Of a stretch of DNA of 38,764 nucleotides, positions 7,921 through 15,913 are shown piece after piece. How positions within the stretch are numbered: position 1 is the first letter of the stretch; each line of letters begins with the position of its first letter. Origin of the DNA: Bacteroidales bacterium (GTDB lineage: Bacteria; Bacteroidota; Bacteroidia; Bacteroidales; UBA3663); assembly GCA_024694125.1 (NCBI GenBank), contig JAILKE010000003.1:1-38764 (forward strand). The letters are read 5' to 3'. Position numbers and translations under genes: made by a program. The notes under the pieces were generated by a model. That model was not told the DNA's origin. It saw only the letters and a list, made by a program, of their open reading frames with translations, and did not search any database.

Positions 7921-7950
7921 AAAAAAAATAGGCAAGCGAAAACTTGCCTA
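7921..7950 (-). terminator. Rho-independent terminator of the yicC-gmk block
   Basis: On the minus strand the stem TAGGCAAG/CTTGCCTA (7950-7943 with 7936-7929), with a 6-base loop, is followed by a run of eight T. It lies 118 bases downstream of the stop of the xpt-guaD fusion gene at 8068. Confidence 0.85.
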
Positions 7951-8067
7951 ACTTTAGGGATATTCTTTTGACCAAACTGCACTCAAGTGCCTATCACGGG
8001 ACTTGAAAGCAGATTTGGAGAGTAAATTGTCATGTCGAAGGGGGAAAGAACAGACTTCCTCCCTCTA

Positions 8068-9096
8068 TCAATACTCAACCTTGTCCACCTTGAGACGCCA
8101 TTCACGGAAAGCGGTCTGCGCCTCATGACGCATCATGCAGATGGATGGGATGGAACGCACATCGGCAGTGCGGTCAATCTCGTCGTAGATGAACTGGTCA
8201 CTGAAGTTGATGTCCTTGGCATCAACAGCCGTATTGCCGTAGTAAATCCGCTGAATGCCACTCCAGTAGATAGCGCTGAGGCACATCGGGCAAGGCTCGC
8301 ACGATGTGTAGATGATGCAACCGTCCAGCTTGAAGGTGCCCAACTTCTGGCAGGCATTGCGTATGGCCGAAACCTCGGCGTGAGCCGTAGGGTCATTGTT
8401 CGCCGTGACGCGGTTCACGCCCGTAGCAATGACCTCGCCATCCTTGACGATGACCGCGCCGAATGGACCGCCGCCATTGCGCACATTCTGTATCGAAGCA
8501 TCAATGGCCAACTGCATGAAGCGCTCGTCGTCGGGCGTAATCTCGTTGCTCTGTACGATGGCCAGGCTCTCTATGTGCAGGTCAGGCTGCACCTCACGGA
8601 TGCGCTTGCGGCCCTCCATGAACTCCTTCTCGATCAGATAGGCAGCTCCGACGATGTGAGCACCAGCCTGACGGCACAGGTCCAGCACGCCGAGCGTGGC
8701 ATTGCCATTGGCGAGGAAGTCATCGACCAGGAGGATATTGTCATCGGCCGACAGAAGGTCACGACTCACGATCATATCGTAGTTCTTGCCCTTGGTGGCA
8801 GAGTGGACCGACGTCTGGTAGAGATTGCCCATGGTGTTGGGCTTGGCCTTCTTGGCAAAGACCATAGGCACACCCATGGCCAATGCTGTAAACATGGCAG
8901 GCGCAATGCCACTTGACTCGACCGTAAGCACCTTGTTGATGCGAGGCTGGGTCTGGGCGAAGAGTCGTGCTATCTCCTGTCCCATACGCTGCATCAGCGC
9001 GGGGTCAATCTGATGATTGATAAAAGTATCTACTTTGAGAATGCCGCCAGGGAGGAAATGTCCCTCGCGAGCCACACGTTCTTCGAGTTCTTTCAT
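8068..9096 (-). CDS. xpt/guaD: Fused xanthine phosphoribosyltransferase-guanine deaminase
   Basis: One uninterrupted 342-residue frame joins two enzymes that are normally separate. Residues 1-187 match xanthine phosphoribosyltransferase along its length (KVDTFINHQIDP at 21-32, VESSGIAPA at 59-67, PRPP-binding loop ILLVDDFLANGNA at 121-133, ESLAIVQS at 176-183). Residues 191-342 match the CMP/dCMP-deaminase-fold guanine deaminase: H239-A-E241 and P268-C269-P-M-C272 give the zinc ligands and the proton shuttle, and the terminal KVEY resembles the KKEY end of B. subtilis GuaD. Predicted reactions are guanine to xanthine plus ammonia, then xanthine plus PRPP to XMP. Both active sites look intact. 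M194 lies where a free-standing deaminase would start, so internal initiation is possible. It begins 5 bases after the exonuclease stop and is last in the block. Confidence 0.95.
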   Translation of the reverse strand: MKELEERVAREGHFLPGGILKVDTFINHQIDPALMQRMGQEIARLFAQTQPRINKVLTVESSGIAPAMFTALAMGVPMVFAKKAKPNTMGNLYQTSVHSATKGKNYDMIVSRDLLSADDNILLVDDFLANGNATLGVLDLCRQAGAHIVGAAYLIEKEFMEGRKRIREVQPDLHIESLAIVQSNEITPDDERFMQLAIDASIQNVRNGGGPFGAVIVKDGEVIATGVNRVTANNDPTAHAEVSAIRNACQKLGTFKLDGCIIYTSCEPCPMCLSAIYWSGIQRIYYGNTAVDAKDINFSDQFIYDEIDRTADVRSIPSICMMRHEAQTAFREWRLKVDKVEY

Positions 9097-9101
9097 AAGG
9101 T

Positions 9102-9704
9102 TTATCTATTGATGATTTGCTGGCCCATCCGGGTCAGTTCGGTATAAATCTCCACACAAGCCACGGCATCGAAGGCGGCATAGGCCATCTGCTTGTCCGT
9201 CAGATGCGGAGCCTCCCAGTTGGTGAGACGCTGGCGCTTGGAGATACGTTTCTTGAAGAGCAAGGCGTAGATCTTGGAGAGACTCATCTCCTCGATGCCA
9301 TACCCCTTGACGAGATGTTGCAGTTCGATGAATCCGCGCGGCTCAATCTCCTCCTCCCACTTGGCGAGGTTACGGAAATCGTCCACGGTGGACAGACCCA
9401 CCTTGATGACATTGGGATCCTCGAGCAGTGCCTTGAGGCAAGCAGGAATGCCGCCCATCAGATTGAGGCGGAAGAGGTAGCCGGTCTTGCCTGCCGAGAG
9501 CTGGACCAGACAGACCTTGTATGTAACACCCTTGACAAAGGCTGGTCGGGTCTCGGTATCGAAACCCAGCACGCAGTGAGCATCGCGCATGGCCTGGACG
9601 GCCATCTCGGCCTCTGCCTCCGTATTGGCCACCACGATATTACCCGTGTGCGAGACGACGGGCAACTGGTTGAATTCTTCTTTTTCTATTTTATGCGATA
9701 TCAT
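9102..9704 (-). CDS. DEDDy 3'-5' exonuclease domain protein (RNase D/WRN type)
   Basis: The 200-residue protein is essentially only the exonuclease domain. The four acidic positions and the tyrosine are visible: D49 and E51 in GFDTETRP, D108/D109 in GLSTVDDFRN, and Y175 with D179 in YAAFDAVAC. There is no HRDC domain, so it is not a full RNase D. The substrate (RNA or DNA) cannot be told from sequence. Its start overlaps the end of nadD by 14 bases, which points to translational coupling. Confidence 0.9.
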   Translation of the reverse strand: MISHKIEKEEFNQLPVVSHTGNIVVANTEAEAEMAVQAMRDAHCVLGFDTETRPAFVKGVTYKVCLVQLSAGKTGYLFRLNLMGGIPACLKALLEDPNVIKVGLSTVDDFRNLAKWEEEIEPRGFIELQHLVKGYGIEEMSLSKIYALLFKKRISKRQRLTNWEAPHLTDKQMAYAAFDAVACVEIYTELTRMGQQIINR

Positions 9705-10260
9705 ATTTTAGATAATGAGCGACCCTTGGATCGACCCAACCTGTTAGGTCGAGTCCAGACTTGAGACGCTGCCTGATTTGAGTGGAAGAAATATCGTACA
9801 TAGGAGCCTGGACGAACCGTACCGTAGGGTAACGGTCATCAGACTCTGGCATAGGATAGCCGGGGCGGGGATAGACCACCAGGTAGAAGTCGCGCAGGAT
9901 GACGTCCCACTCGCGCCACTGGTTGAATATGGCCCAATTGTCGGCACCTATCACCAAGTGAAATTGATGTTGGGGATATTGTTGTTGCAGAGTCTGCAAC
10001 GTTCGTATGGTATAGTTAGGTAGTGGCAAGTGGTCTTCGACCGTGCATACCTCCAGACCGGGATGACCCTGGATGGCGAGTGCCAGCATATCGGCACGAG
10101 CCTCGTTGCTCATCAGGTCTTCGCTATGCTTGAGCGGATTGAGCGGAGAGCGTATCAACCAGACCTTATCTACCACAGACTGCTGGACGAGATAGTCGGC
10201 CAATGCAACGTGTCCGACATGGACGGGATTGAAACTGCCTGAATATACTCCTATGCGCAT
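9691..10260 (-). CDS. nadD: Nicotinate-nucleotide adenylyltransferase
   Basis: The 189-residue protein joins nicotinate mononucleotide with ATP to make deamido-NAD, the penultimate step of NAD synthesis in the cytoplasm. The nucleotidyltransferase signature GSFNPVHVGH (residues 8-17, with H14 and H17) and the ISSTQIR motif (157-163) are both present, and the length is normal. It lies between gmk and the exonuclease, an order with yicC-gmk-nadD that is common in Bacteroidetes. Confidence 0.97.
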   Translation of the reverse strand: MRIGVYSGSFNPVHVGHVALADYLVQQSVVDKVWLIRSPLNPLKHSEDLMSNEARADMLALAIQGHPGLEVCTVEDHLPLPNYTIRTLQTLQQQYPQHQFHLVIGADNWAIFNQWREWDVILRDFYLVVYPRPGYPMPESDDRYPTVRFVQAPMYDISSTQIRQRLKSGLDLTGWVDPRVAHYLKYDIA

Positions 10261-10402
10261 ATCTATGGATAGTTGTGTCTGTGTGAATGATAACAGCTGA
10301 CCACCGAAGCCACACTGCTGCAGTGGCGAGGGAACGTACTGAACGGCTCCGTCGTACGACTACACGTCGCGCAGAACCCCAGTGGACGCCTCTCTTTTTT
10401 TC

Positions 10403-10972
10403 TTATTTGTCCAGGAACTCGTGCATCAGGCGGAGCACCTCGGCCTTGGCCTGATCCAAGTCGTCATTGACCACGATACGGTCAAACTGTGGAGCGAAGG
10501 TCATCTCGTAGGCAGCCTTGTCCAGGCGGGTCTGAATGACCTCCTCACTGTCTGTACCACGGGCATGCAGTCGGCGTGAGAGTTCGTCGATGGAGGGAGC
10601 CTGAACGAAGATGCTCAATGCCCGGTCCCCGTAGTACTTCTTGATATTGACACCTCCCTTGACATCAACGTCAAAGAGGACAACCTTGCCAGCGGCACCC
10701 AGTCGCTCCACTTCGCTCTTGAGCGTACCGTAGAACTTGTCGGTATAGACCTCCTCATACTCCAGGAACTCGTCATTGGCTATGCGCTGACGGAACTCCT
10801 CGGGCGAGAGGAAGTAATACTCCACGCCATTCTTCTCGGCACCACGGGGAGCACGGCTGGTACACGATATGCTGAATGCCAGGTCGGGATTCTGCTGCAT
10901 CAGGTACTGCACGAGGGTCGATTTGCCGCTGCCCGAAGGCGCGCTGAATATCATCAATTTATTGGACGGCAT
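10403..10972 (-). CDS. gmk: Guanylate kinase
   Basis: The 189-residue protein phosphorylates GMP to GDP with ATP. The P-loop SAPSGSGKST is at residues 10-19, followed by the GMP-binding segment SCTSRAPRGAEKNGVEYYF and the lid region. The length is standard. It is in the same block as a guanine-salvage fusion enzyme two genes downstream, so the block gathers steps of guanine nucleotide supply. A 142-base spacer to nadD holds no feature I can identify. Confidence 0.97.
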   Translation of the reverse strand: MPSNKLMIFSAPSGSGKSTLVQYLMQQNPDLAFSISCTSRAPRGAEKNGVEYYFLSPEEFRQRIANDEFLEYEEVYTDKFYGTLKSEVERLGAAGKVVLFDVDVKGGVNIKKYYGDRALSIFVQAPSIDELSRRLHARGTDSEEVIQTRLDKAAYEMTFAPQFDRIVVNDDLDQAKAEVLRLMHEFLDK

Positions 10973-11093
10973 AATTCTTTTTATATTTTTTAGGAGTTGA
11001 GGAAGAGAAAGAAGTTTAAGACGATAGAACCGATTGGACTTTTTTCAATTATCCCCCTCGGTTATGAAATAATCAAATAATTCAATGACTAAA

Positions 11094-11140
11094 TAAATAG
11101 TAAATCGTAAATAGTCAAATTGTAAATCGCAAATTATTTC
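11094..11140 (+). repeat. TAAATNG-type array in the yicC-gmk spacer
   Basis: Units AAATAG, TAAATCG, TAAATAG, TCAAATTG and TAAATCG follow one another. They read on the plus strand while the flanking genes are on the minus strand, so here the array is in the opposite orientation to transcription, unlike most of the other sites. Confidence 0.75.
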
Positions 11141-11166
11141 ATCAACTCCTTATTTAGACAATTGGC

Positions 11167-12066
11167 TTAAAGCACATTGAGCACCTGCTCCTTGATCTGC
11201 TCCAGTTCGTCCTTCATACGGACTACGATGCGCTGCATCTCTGCCTGGTTGGACTTGCTGCCCAGGGTGTTGATCTCGCGACCCATCTCCTGCGCGATGA
11301 AGCCCAGTTTCTTACCTGCACCGCCTGCATCCATTGGAGCATTCATTGTCTCCTCAAAGTAATTGAGATGATTCTCCAGTCGATGCTTCTCCTCGTTGAC
11401 ATCGAGTTTCTCTATGTAGTATATCATCTCCTGTTCGAGACGGTTCTTGTCATAATCGACAGGCAGTTGCTCCAGCTTGTTAATCAGATCCTGGCGGATG
11501 CGGTTGGTGCGCTCCTTCTCGTAGGGCTCGACACTCTGCAGCAAGGCACGGATATTGGCCACCTTCTCGCTGAAGACGCGATAGAGCGACTCGCCCTCCT
11601 GCTGACGGAAGGATACGAAGTTCTCAATGGCTTCGGCCACCACACGGGAGACCTCGGTGAGTTCCTCCTCACCTACCTCCTCCTCGGCCACGCTGATGGA
11701 ATCGGGCATGCGGAGTATGGTCTGGAGCAATATGGCTGCGCTGGTAGCCTGCTGGTCCAGCTGAACCATGCCCAACTGCTTGCGGATCTCGTCGGCCTGC
11801 TCGAAGTAGGAACGGACCACGCCTGCATTGATATGTGTGGCCGATGATGCGGCAAGGGCCTCGACGCTCAGGGTGAAATCTACCTTGCCACGCTGCAGGG
11901 CCTTCTGGACCATAGAACGGAACTCCATTTCACGCTCACGGTAGAGCGATGCGACCTTCATGCTCAGGTCCAACTGCTTGGAGTTGAGCGAACGTATCTC
12001 TACGACTACTTTCTTGTTGTGGAATACGGCACTTGCCTTGCCGTAACCAGTCATTGACTGTATCAT
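11167..12066 (-). CDS. yicC: YicC family stress-induced protein (predicted endoribonuclease)
   Basis: The start is set at the ATG at 12066 because the family begins MIQSMTGYGKA; the longer in-frame reading to 12384 would run through the promoter region. The product is 299 residues. It has the conserved N-terminal block (MTGYGKA..., VEIRSLNSKQLD at about 29-40) and the C-terminal GGAGKKLGFIAQEMGREINT with the TLGSKS stretch. YicC of E. coli has been described as an RNase acting on RNA; the role here is inferred by family. It is first in the yicC-gmk-nadD block. Confidence 0.95.
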   Translation of the reverse strand: MIQSMTGYGKASAVFHNKKVVVEIRSLNSKQLDLSMKVASLYREREMEFRSMVQKALQRGKVDFTLSVEALAASSATHINAGVVRSYFEQADEIRKQLGMVQLDQQATSAAILLQTILRMPDSISVAEEEVGEEELTEVSRVVAEAIENFVSFRQQEGESLYRVFSEKVANIRALLQSVEPYEKERTNRIRQDLINKLEQLPVDYDKNRLEQEMIYYIEKLDVNEEKHRLENHLNYFEETMNAPMDAGGAGKKLGFIAQEMGREINTLGSKSNQAEMQRIVVRMKDELEQIKEQVLNVL

Positions 12067-12225
12067 TGAATAAGATTTTTTCTGAAATTGGGAGTGAATC
12101 GAAGGACTCCAATTGTATATATATTGAAATTGTATGCAGCAATACAAGCCGGGACGCATTGGCTGACTCATTGACCCTAAGCGAGAAAAGAGCCTACTGC
12201 CCGACTTGAATACTGAATAACACGG

Positions 12226-12233
12226 CAAAGATA
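12226..12233 (-). promoter_or_regulatory. Candidate -7 element for yicC
   Basis: TATCTTTG on the minus strand, about 160 bases before the yicC ATG. A good TTTG at the proper distance is not present, so this is weaker than the tsaB promoter. Confidence 0.5.
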
Positions 12234-12314
12234 ATGTTTTTTTTATTAAGTTGTACTTTAGAGTTGCATTTTTTTCTATTTTGCATTGCTTTTCAATAAA
12301 AAGAGAGAGCATTT

Positions 12315-12346
12315 TTTGGATATTAGACGAAAAAGCTGTATCTTTG
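12315..12346 (+). promoter_or_regulatory. Bacteroidetes-type promoter for tsaB
   Basis: TTTG (12315-12318), a 20-base spacer and TATCTTTG (12339-12346) form an exact match to the TTTG/TAnnTTTG consensus. Transcription should begin about 40 bases before the ATG at 12393. Confidence 0.85.
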
Positions 12347-12392
12347 CACGCATTTATAACGCATCTTTTTGCATGCGCATTCACTTCGGATT

Positions 12393-13109
12393 ATGAATAT
12401 ATTGCTCATGGAGACCTCGGCCAAGGCATGCAGCGTAGCCCTGTGTCATGACTTTAATATCGAATTTAAGAGAGAGACCACCGAGGGTCCCAACCATGCC
12501 TCCGTACTTGGTCAGTACGTCGAGGATACCCTGCAGTTCGCACGAGAGAATGATATGATGCCCGATGCCGTCGCCGTAAGCGCTGGACCAGGCAGTTACA
12601 CGGGCCTGCGCATCGGCGTGAGCGAGGCCAAGGGGGTAGCCTTCGGGCTGCAGATCCCGCTGATGGGCATACAGACCCTGCAGGCGCTGTGCTGCCACGT
12701 GATGTTCTCGCCACTGCTGGCGGACGGCATGCCCGAGGGCGGACTGTACTGCCCAATGATCGACGCACGACGCATGGAGGTCTATACAGCCCTGTACGAT
12801 GCAGCGCTGAACGAGGTTCAACCGGTCAGCGCACAGGTGATTGGCCCCGACTATCTGCACGACATGCTGGAGGAGCACGACATCTACTTCTGCGGCGACG
12901 GTGCGGACAAGTGCCAGGAGGTAATCAAGCATCCCCACGCTCACTTCATCCCGGGCGTCCGCGTCATGGCATCGGACCTGATGGCACTCGCCATCAAGCA
13001 GTTCAATCAGGGCAAGTTCGACGACACGGCCTACTTTGTCCCATTCTACCTGAAGGACTTCGTTGCCTCGTTGCCCAAGAACCAACTGGAGCAGTTGGCC
13101 AACCAATGA
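12393..13109 (+). CDS. tsaB: tRNA threonylcarbamoyladenosine biosynthesis protein TsaB
   Basis: The 238-residue protein is the TsaB partner of TsaD in making the t6A base next to the anticodon of ANN-decoding tRNAs. The ASKHA-type start MNILLMETSAKACSVAL and the segment VAVSAGPGSYTGLRIGVSEA are diagnostic. I prefer the ATG at 12393 to the in-frame ATG at 12369 because the family starts with this phosphate-loop strand. It is the first gene after the divergent control region. Confidence 0.96.
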   Translation: MNILLMETSAKACSVALCHDFNIEFKRETTEGPNHASVLGQYVEDTLQFARENDMMPDAVAVSAGPGSYTGLRIGVSEAKGVAFGLQIPLMGIQTLQALCCHVMFSPLLADGMPEGGLYCPMIDARRMEVYTALYDAALNEVQPVSAQVIGPDYLHDMLEEHDIYFCGDGADKCQEVIKHPHAHFIPGVRVMASDLMALAIKQFNQGKFDDTAYFVPFYLKDFVASLPKNQLEQLANQ

Positions 13110-13264
13110 TATTCCCTCGCCTTTCCCGCCCAGCCCAATGAGTGAAAGACGTACCCTATAACCCATTTTGTCCAACATCGGACAACAGCCCCGCCGACCG
13201 TTTCCCCATTCCAGCCCAAGGGCGTACGCATCGGAGAGCTCTCACTTTCAATAAAGTAATAATT

Positions 13265-13897
13265 ATGACTATGCAAGCCTATAACACCCAACAACCAGAC
13301 ATCATCCTGCCGGAATACGGTCGCAACATACAGGCATTGGTCAACTACTGCAAGACCATACCCGACCGCAAGCGGCGTAATGCCTGCGCCCGCGCCATAG
13401 TAGGCATAATGGGAGATCTCTATCCGGACCTGGCTCAGGTATCGGGTCGCAAGAACATCCTGTGGGACCATCTATCGGTGATAGCTGGCCACGAACTCGA
13501 CATAGACTATCCATGCGAGGTAATGAAGCCCGAGGAACTGGCTTCCAAGCCCGAACCGCTGCCCAACATGCAGTCGAATGTCCGCATCCGTATGTACGGC
13601 AAGCGCATGGAGGCTCTGGTAGCCCACGCATTGACCATCGAGGATGCCCAGGAACGCTTGCGCCTGTTTGAGTTGATTGCCAACCAGATGAAGCGCAACT
13701 TCCACAACACCTACAAGGATGCCTCGGAGGAGAACCGCAAGATTCTGCAGGACCTGCTCTTCTACGCAGGCGATGCATATCGCGACGAAATCATGAACAT
13801 TCGTTTGCTCGATGTCAAGGCTCTGGGCGTCAACAACCAGTATGACCCTGCCTCGCTCGTCGTCACCCCTTCCAAGAAGAAGAAAAAGAAAAAATAA
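13265..13897 (+). CDS. DUF4290 family protein with poly-lysine tail
   Basis: The protein is 210 residues from the ATG at 13265. A GTG at 13142 would extend the frame by 41 residues that do not look like the family. YNTQQPDIILPEYGRNIQ and the following DRKRRNACARAIVGIMGDLYP block match DUF4290, a family confined to Bacteroidetes and of unknown function. It is helical, soluble and ends in seven consecutive lysines, which suggests binding to nucleic acid or ribosomes (inference). It lies between tsaB and glnS, both concerned with tRNA. Confidence 0.88.
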   Translation: MTMQAYNTQQPDIILPEYGRNIQALVNYCKTIPDRKRRNACARAIVGIMGDLYPDLAQVSGRKNILWDHLSVIAGHELDIDYPCEVMKPEELASKPEPLPNMQSNVRIRMYGKRMEALVAHALTIEDAQERLRLFELIANQMKRNFHNTYKDASEENRKILQDLLFYAGDAYRDEIMNIRLLDVKALGVNNQYDPASLVVTPSKKKKKKK

Positions 13898-14023
13898 GAG
13901 TCAATTCACTGAAATCGTATTACCCCAGGGGAAACGAATCATTACTATATTCAAATGAATAGTAATTTGTGAATCGTCAAATTGTAAAAAAAATTGTTTA
14001 GACTATACAACAGACATTTCAAT

Positions 14024-15709
14024 ATGGAAACTTCAGAAGCTAACGTAACAGAGAAGAAGAGTTCGAACTTTGTTGAAGAATTTATCGAGGAGGACATCGC
14101 TGCCGGCAAGGTAGCCGCTTCTCCTACCAAGATGGTACATACACGTTTTCCACCAGAACCTAACGGTTACCTGCACATCGGCCATGCCAAGGCTATCTGC
14201 ATGGACTTCGGCGCAGCAGCCAAGTACGGCGGTCAGTGCAACCTGCGCTTTGACGATACCAATCCATCGCGCGAAGATACTGAATATGTAGATGCCATCA
14301 AGGAGGACATACACTGGCTCGGTTTCGACTGGGGCGACCGTATGTACTATGCTTCAGACTATTTCCAGCAGTTGTGGGACCTGGCCGAGGAGATGATTCG
14401 CCGCGGTCTGGCCTACGTAGATGAACAGTCATCCGAAGTGATAGCCGAACAGAAGGGTACTCCTACCCAGCCTGGTGTAGAGAGCCCATTCCGCAACCGT
14501 CCAGCCGAGGAGTCCCTGGACCTGTTCCGCCGCATGAACAAGGGCGAGTTCGACGAGGGTACGATGACCCTGCGCGCCAAGATTGACATGGCGAGCCCGA
14601 ACATGCACTTCCGCGACCCAATCATGTACCGTATCATCAAGTACCCTCACCACCGCACAGGTACCAAGTGGCAGGCATACCCTATGTATGACTTCGCCCA
14701 TGGCCAGTCGGACTTCCTGGAGGGTATCACTCACTCCATCTGCACGCTGGAGTTCGAGGTACACCGTCCATTGTACGAATATTTCGCCAAGATCTTCGCC
14801 GAAATCAAGGGCACTACCTATACCCCACGACAGATTGAGTTCAACCGTCTGAACCTGACCCACACCGTCATGTCCAAGCGCTACCTGCGTAACATGGTCG
14901 AGACCGGCGTAGTCCGTGGCTGGGACGACCCACGCATGCCAACCCTGTGCGGTCTGCGTCGCCGTGGTTATACGCCACAGTCCATCCGCGACTTCATCAC
15001 CACCATCGGCTATACCAAGTATGATGCATTGAACGACATCCGTCTCCTGGAGAATGCCGTGCGCAATGACCTGAACAAGAATGCCACCCGCATCATGGGT
15101 GTGATTGACCCTGTCAAACTCACCATCACCAACTGGCCCGAGGGCAAGGTCGAAATGTGCGACATGGACAACAATCCCGAGCAGGAGGGAAGCGGCGTAC
15201 ACCAGATGCCTTTCAGCGGCACATTGTACATCGAGCGTGAGGACTTCCAGGAGGTAGCCGAGAAGAAATTCTTCCGCCTGACCATCGACAAGGAGGTTCG
15301 CCTCAAGTCGGCCTACATCATCAAGTGTACCGGCGTCGAGAAGGATGCCGATGGCAACATCACCAACATCCTCTGCACTTACGACCCCGAGTCCAAGTCA
15401 GGTATGCCAGGTGCTGACCGCAAGGTCAAGGGCACGCTGCACTGGGTATCGGCCCAGCATGCCGTACAGGCCGAGGTCCGTCTGTACAATGCCCTCTTCA
15501 TGGACGAGGAGGCTACCACCGAGAGCGAACGCAATCCGGAGAGCGAGGTTGTCATCGAGCACGCTTACATTGAGCCATTCGTCAAGGAGCATGCCGCTGT
15601 AGGCACTCACTTCCAGTTCCAGCGCCTGGGTTACTTCTGCATTGATAAGGACACCACCCCCGAGCATCTGGTCTTCAACCGTACCGTATCGCTCAAGGAA
15701 AGCAAGTAG
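14024..15709 (+). CDS. glnS: Glutaminyl-tRNA synthetase
   Basis: The 561-residue class I synthetase attaches glutamine to tRNA-Gln. The signature PPEPNGYLHIGHAK puts the HIGH motif at residues 51-54, and VMSKR (282-286) is the GlnRS version of KMSKS. The C-terminal anticodon-binding barrels follow from about residue 340. The start is the ATG at 14024, as an upstream in-frame TTG adds residues foreign to the family. A true GlnRS means the cell need not rely on transamidation for Gln-tRNA. The preceding spacer carries a weak TCAAATTG-type repeat. Confidence 0.97.
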   Translation: METSEANVTEKKSSNFVEEFIEEDIAAGKVAASPTKMVHTRFPPEPNGYLHIGHAKAICMDFGAAAKYGGQCNLRFDDTNPSREDTEYVDAIKEDIHWLGFDWGDRMYYASDYFQQLWDLAEEMIRRGLAYVDEQSSEVIAEQKGTPTQPGVESPFRNRPAEESLDLFRRMNKGEFDEGTMTLRAKIDMASPNMHFRDPIMYRIIKYPHHRTGTKWQAYPMYDFAHGQSDFLEGITHSICTLEFEVHRPLYEYFAKIFAEIKGTTYTPRQIEFNRLNLTHTVMSKRYLRNMVETGVVRGWDDPRMPTLCGLRRRGYTPQSIRDFITTIGYTKYDALNDIRLLENAVRNDLNKNATRIMGVIDPVKLTITNWPEGKVEMCDMDNNPEQEGSGVHQMPFSGTLYIEREDFQEVAEKKFFRLTIDKEVRLKSAYIIKCTGVEKDADGNITNILCTYDPESKSGMPGADRKVKGTLHWVSAQHAVQAEVRLYNALFMDEEATTESERNPESEVVIEHAYIEPFVKEHAAVGTHFQFQRLGYFCIDKDTTPEHLVFNRTVSLKESK

Positions 15710-15723
15710 CTCCCCAAGGAGCT

Positions 15724-15886
15724 AATTGACAATTGATAATTGATAATTGATAAAATTTACGATTCAGTCATTGATTTGTTTTGTAATAGGTTTTCTTCGG
15801 GAAACTGAAGAGAGTTTTTCAATTACCAATTATCAATTGGTTAACTTCCTAACTTTTATCAATTGTCAATTATCAATTATCAATTG
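15724..15886. repeat. Paired, oppositely oriented AATTGAN arrays after glnS
   Basis: AATTGAC and three AATTGAT units at 15724-15751 begin 15 bases after the glnS stop. About 105 bases later (15858-15886) the reverse-complement array ATCAATT, GTCAATT, ATCAATT, ATCAATT appears. The two can pair to a stem of about 28 bp. A small hairpin (AGCTCC-CCAA-GGAGCT, 15708-15723) overlaps the glnS stop codon. The spacer has no other feature. Confidence 0.8.
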
Positions 15887-15913
15887 TTAGTATAACCTCC
15901 CTCTTCATCCTTC

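Larger units (their letters stand above)
7432..8067. other. 636-base gene-free stretch rich in repeats
   Basis: No plausible protein is encoded here. The only long open frame, about 7482-7754 on the plus strand, has no family resemblance and ends inside an inverted repeat. The stretch holds, in order, an inverted repeat with two convergent -7 elements (7531-7590), a long imperfect palindrome (7741-7800), a 22-base direct repeat (7841-7884) and a terminator for the next minus-strand operon (7921-7950). It could carry a small RNA or be the remnant of a repeat element. Confidence 0.75.
12067..12392. other. Divergent control region of yicC and tsaB
   Basis: This is the 326-base spacer between two divergent genes. 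It holds the tsaB promoter at 12315-12346 and a minus-strand -7 element at 12226-12233; the part near yicC (12067-12200) shows no structure I recognise. Confidence 0.7.

Noticed and set aside
7432-8067. Insertion sequence or transposon remnant
   Set aside because: There are inverted repeats but no transposase fragment and no target duplication that I can see.
8032-8916. Long plus-strand frame of 294 codons
   Set aside because: It is the antisense shadow of the XPRT-guanine deaminase gene, whose motifs are unambiguous.
12067-12384. N-terminal extension of YicC by 106 residues
   Set aside because: The family starts at MIQSMTGYGKA (12066), and the extension would cross the divergent promoters.
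13142-13264. GTG start adding 41 residues to the DUF4290 protein
   Set aside because: The added residues do not resemble the family, which begins near YNTQQ.
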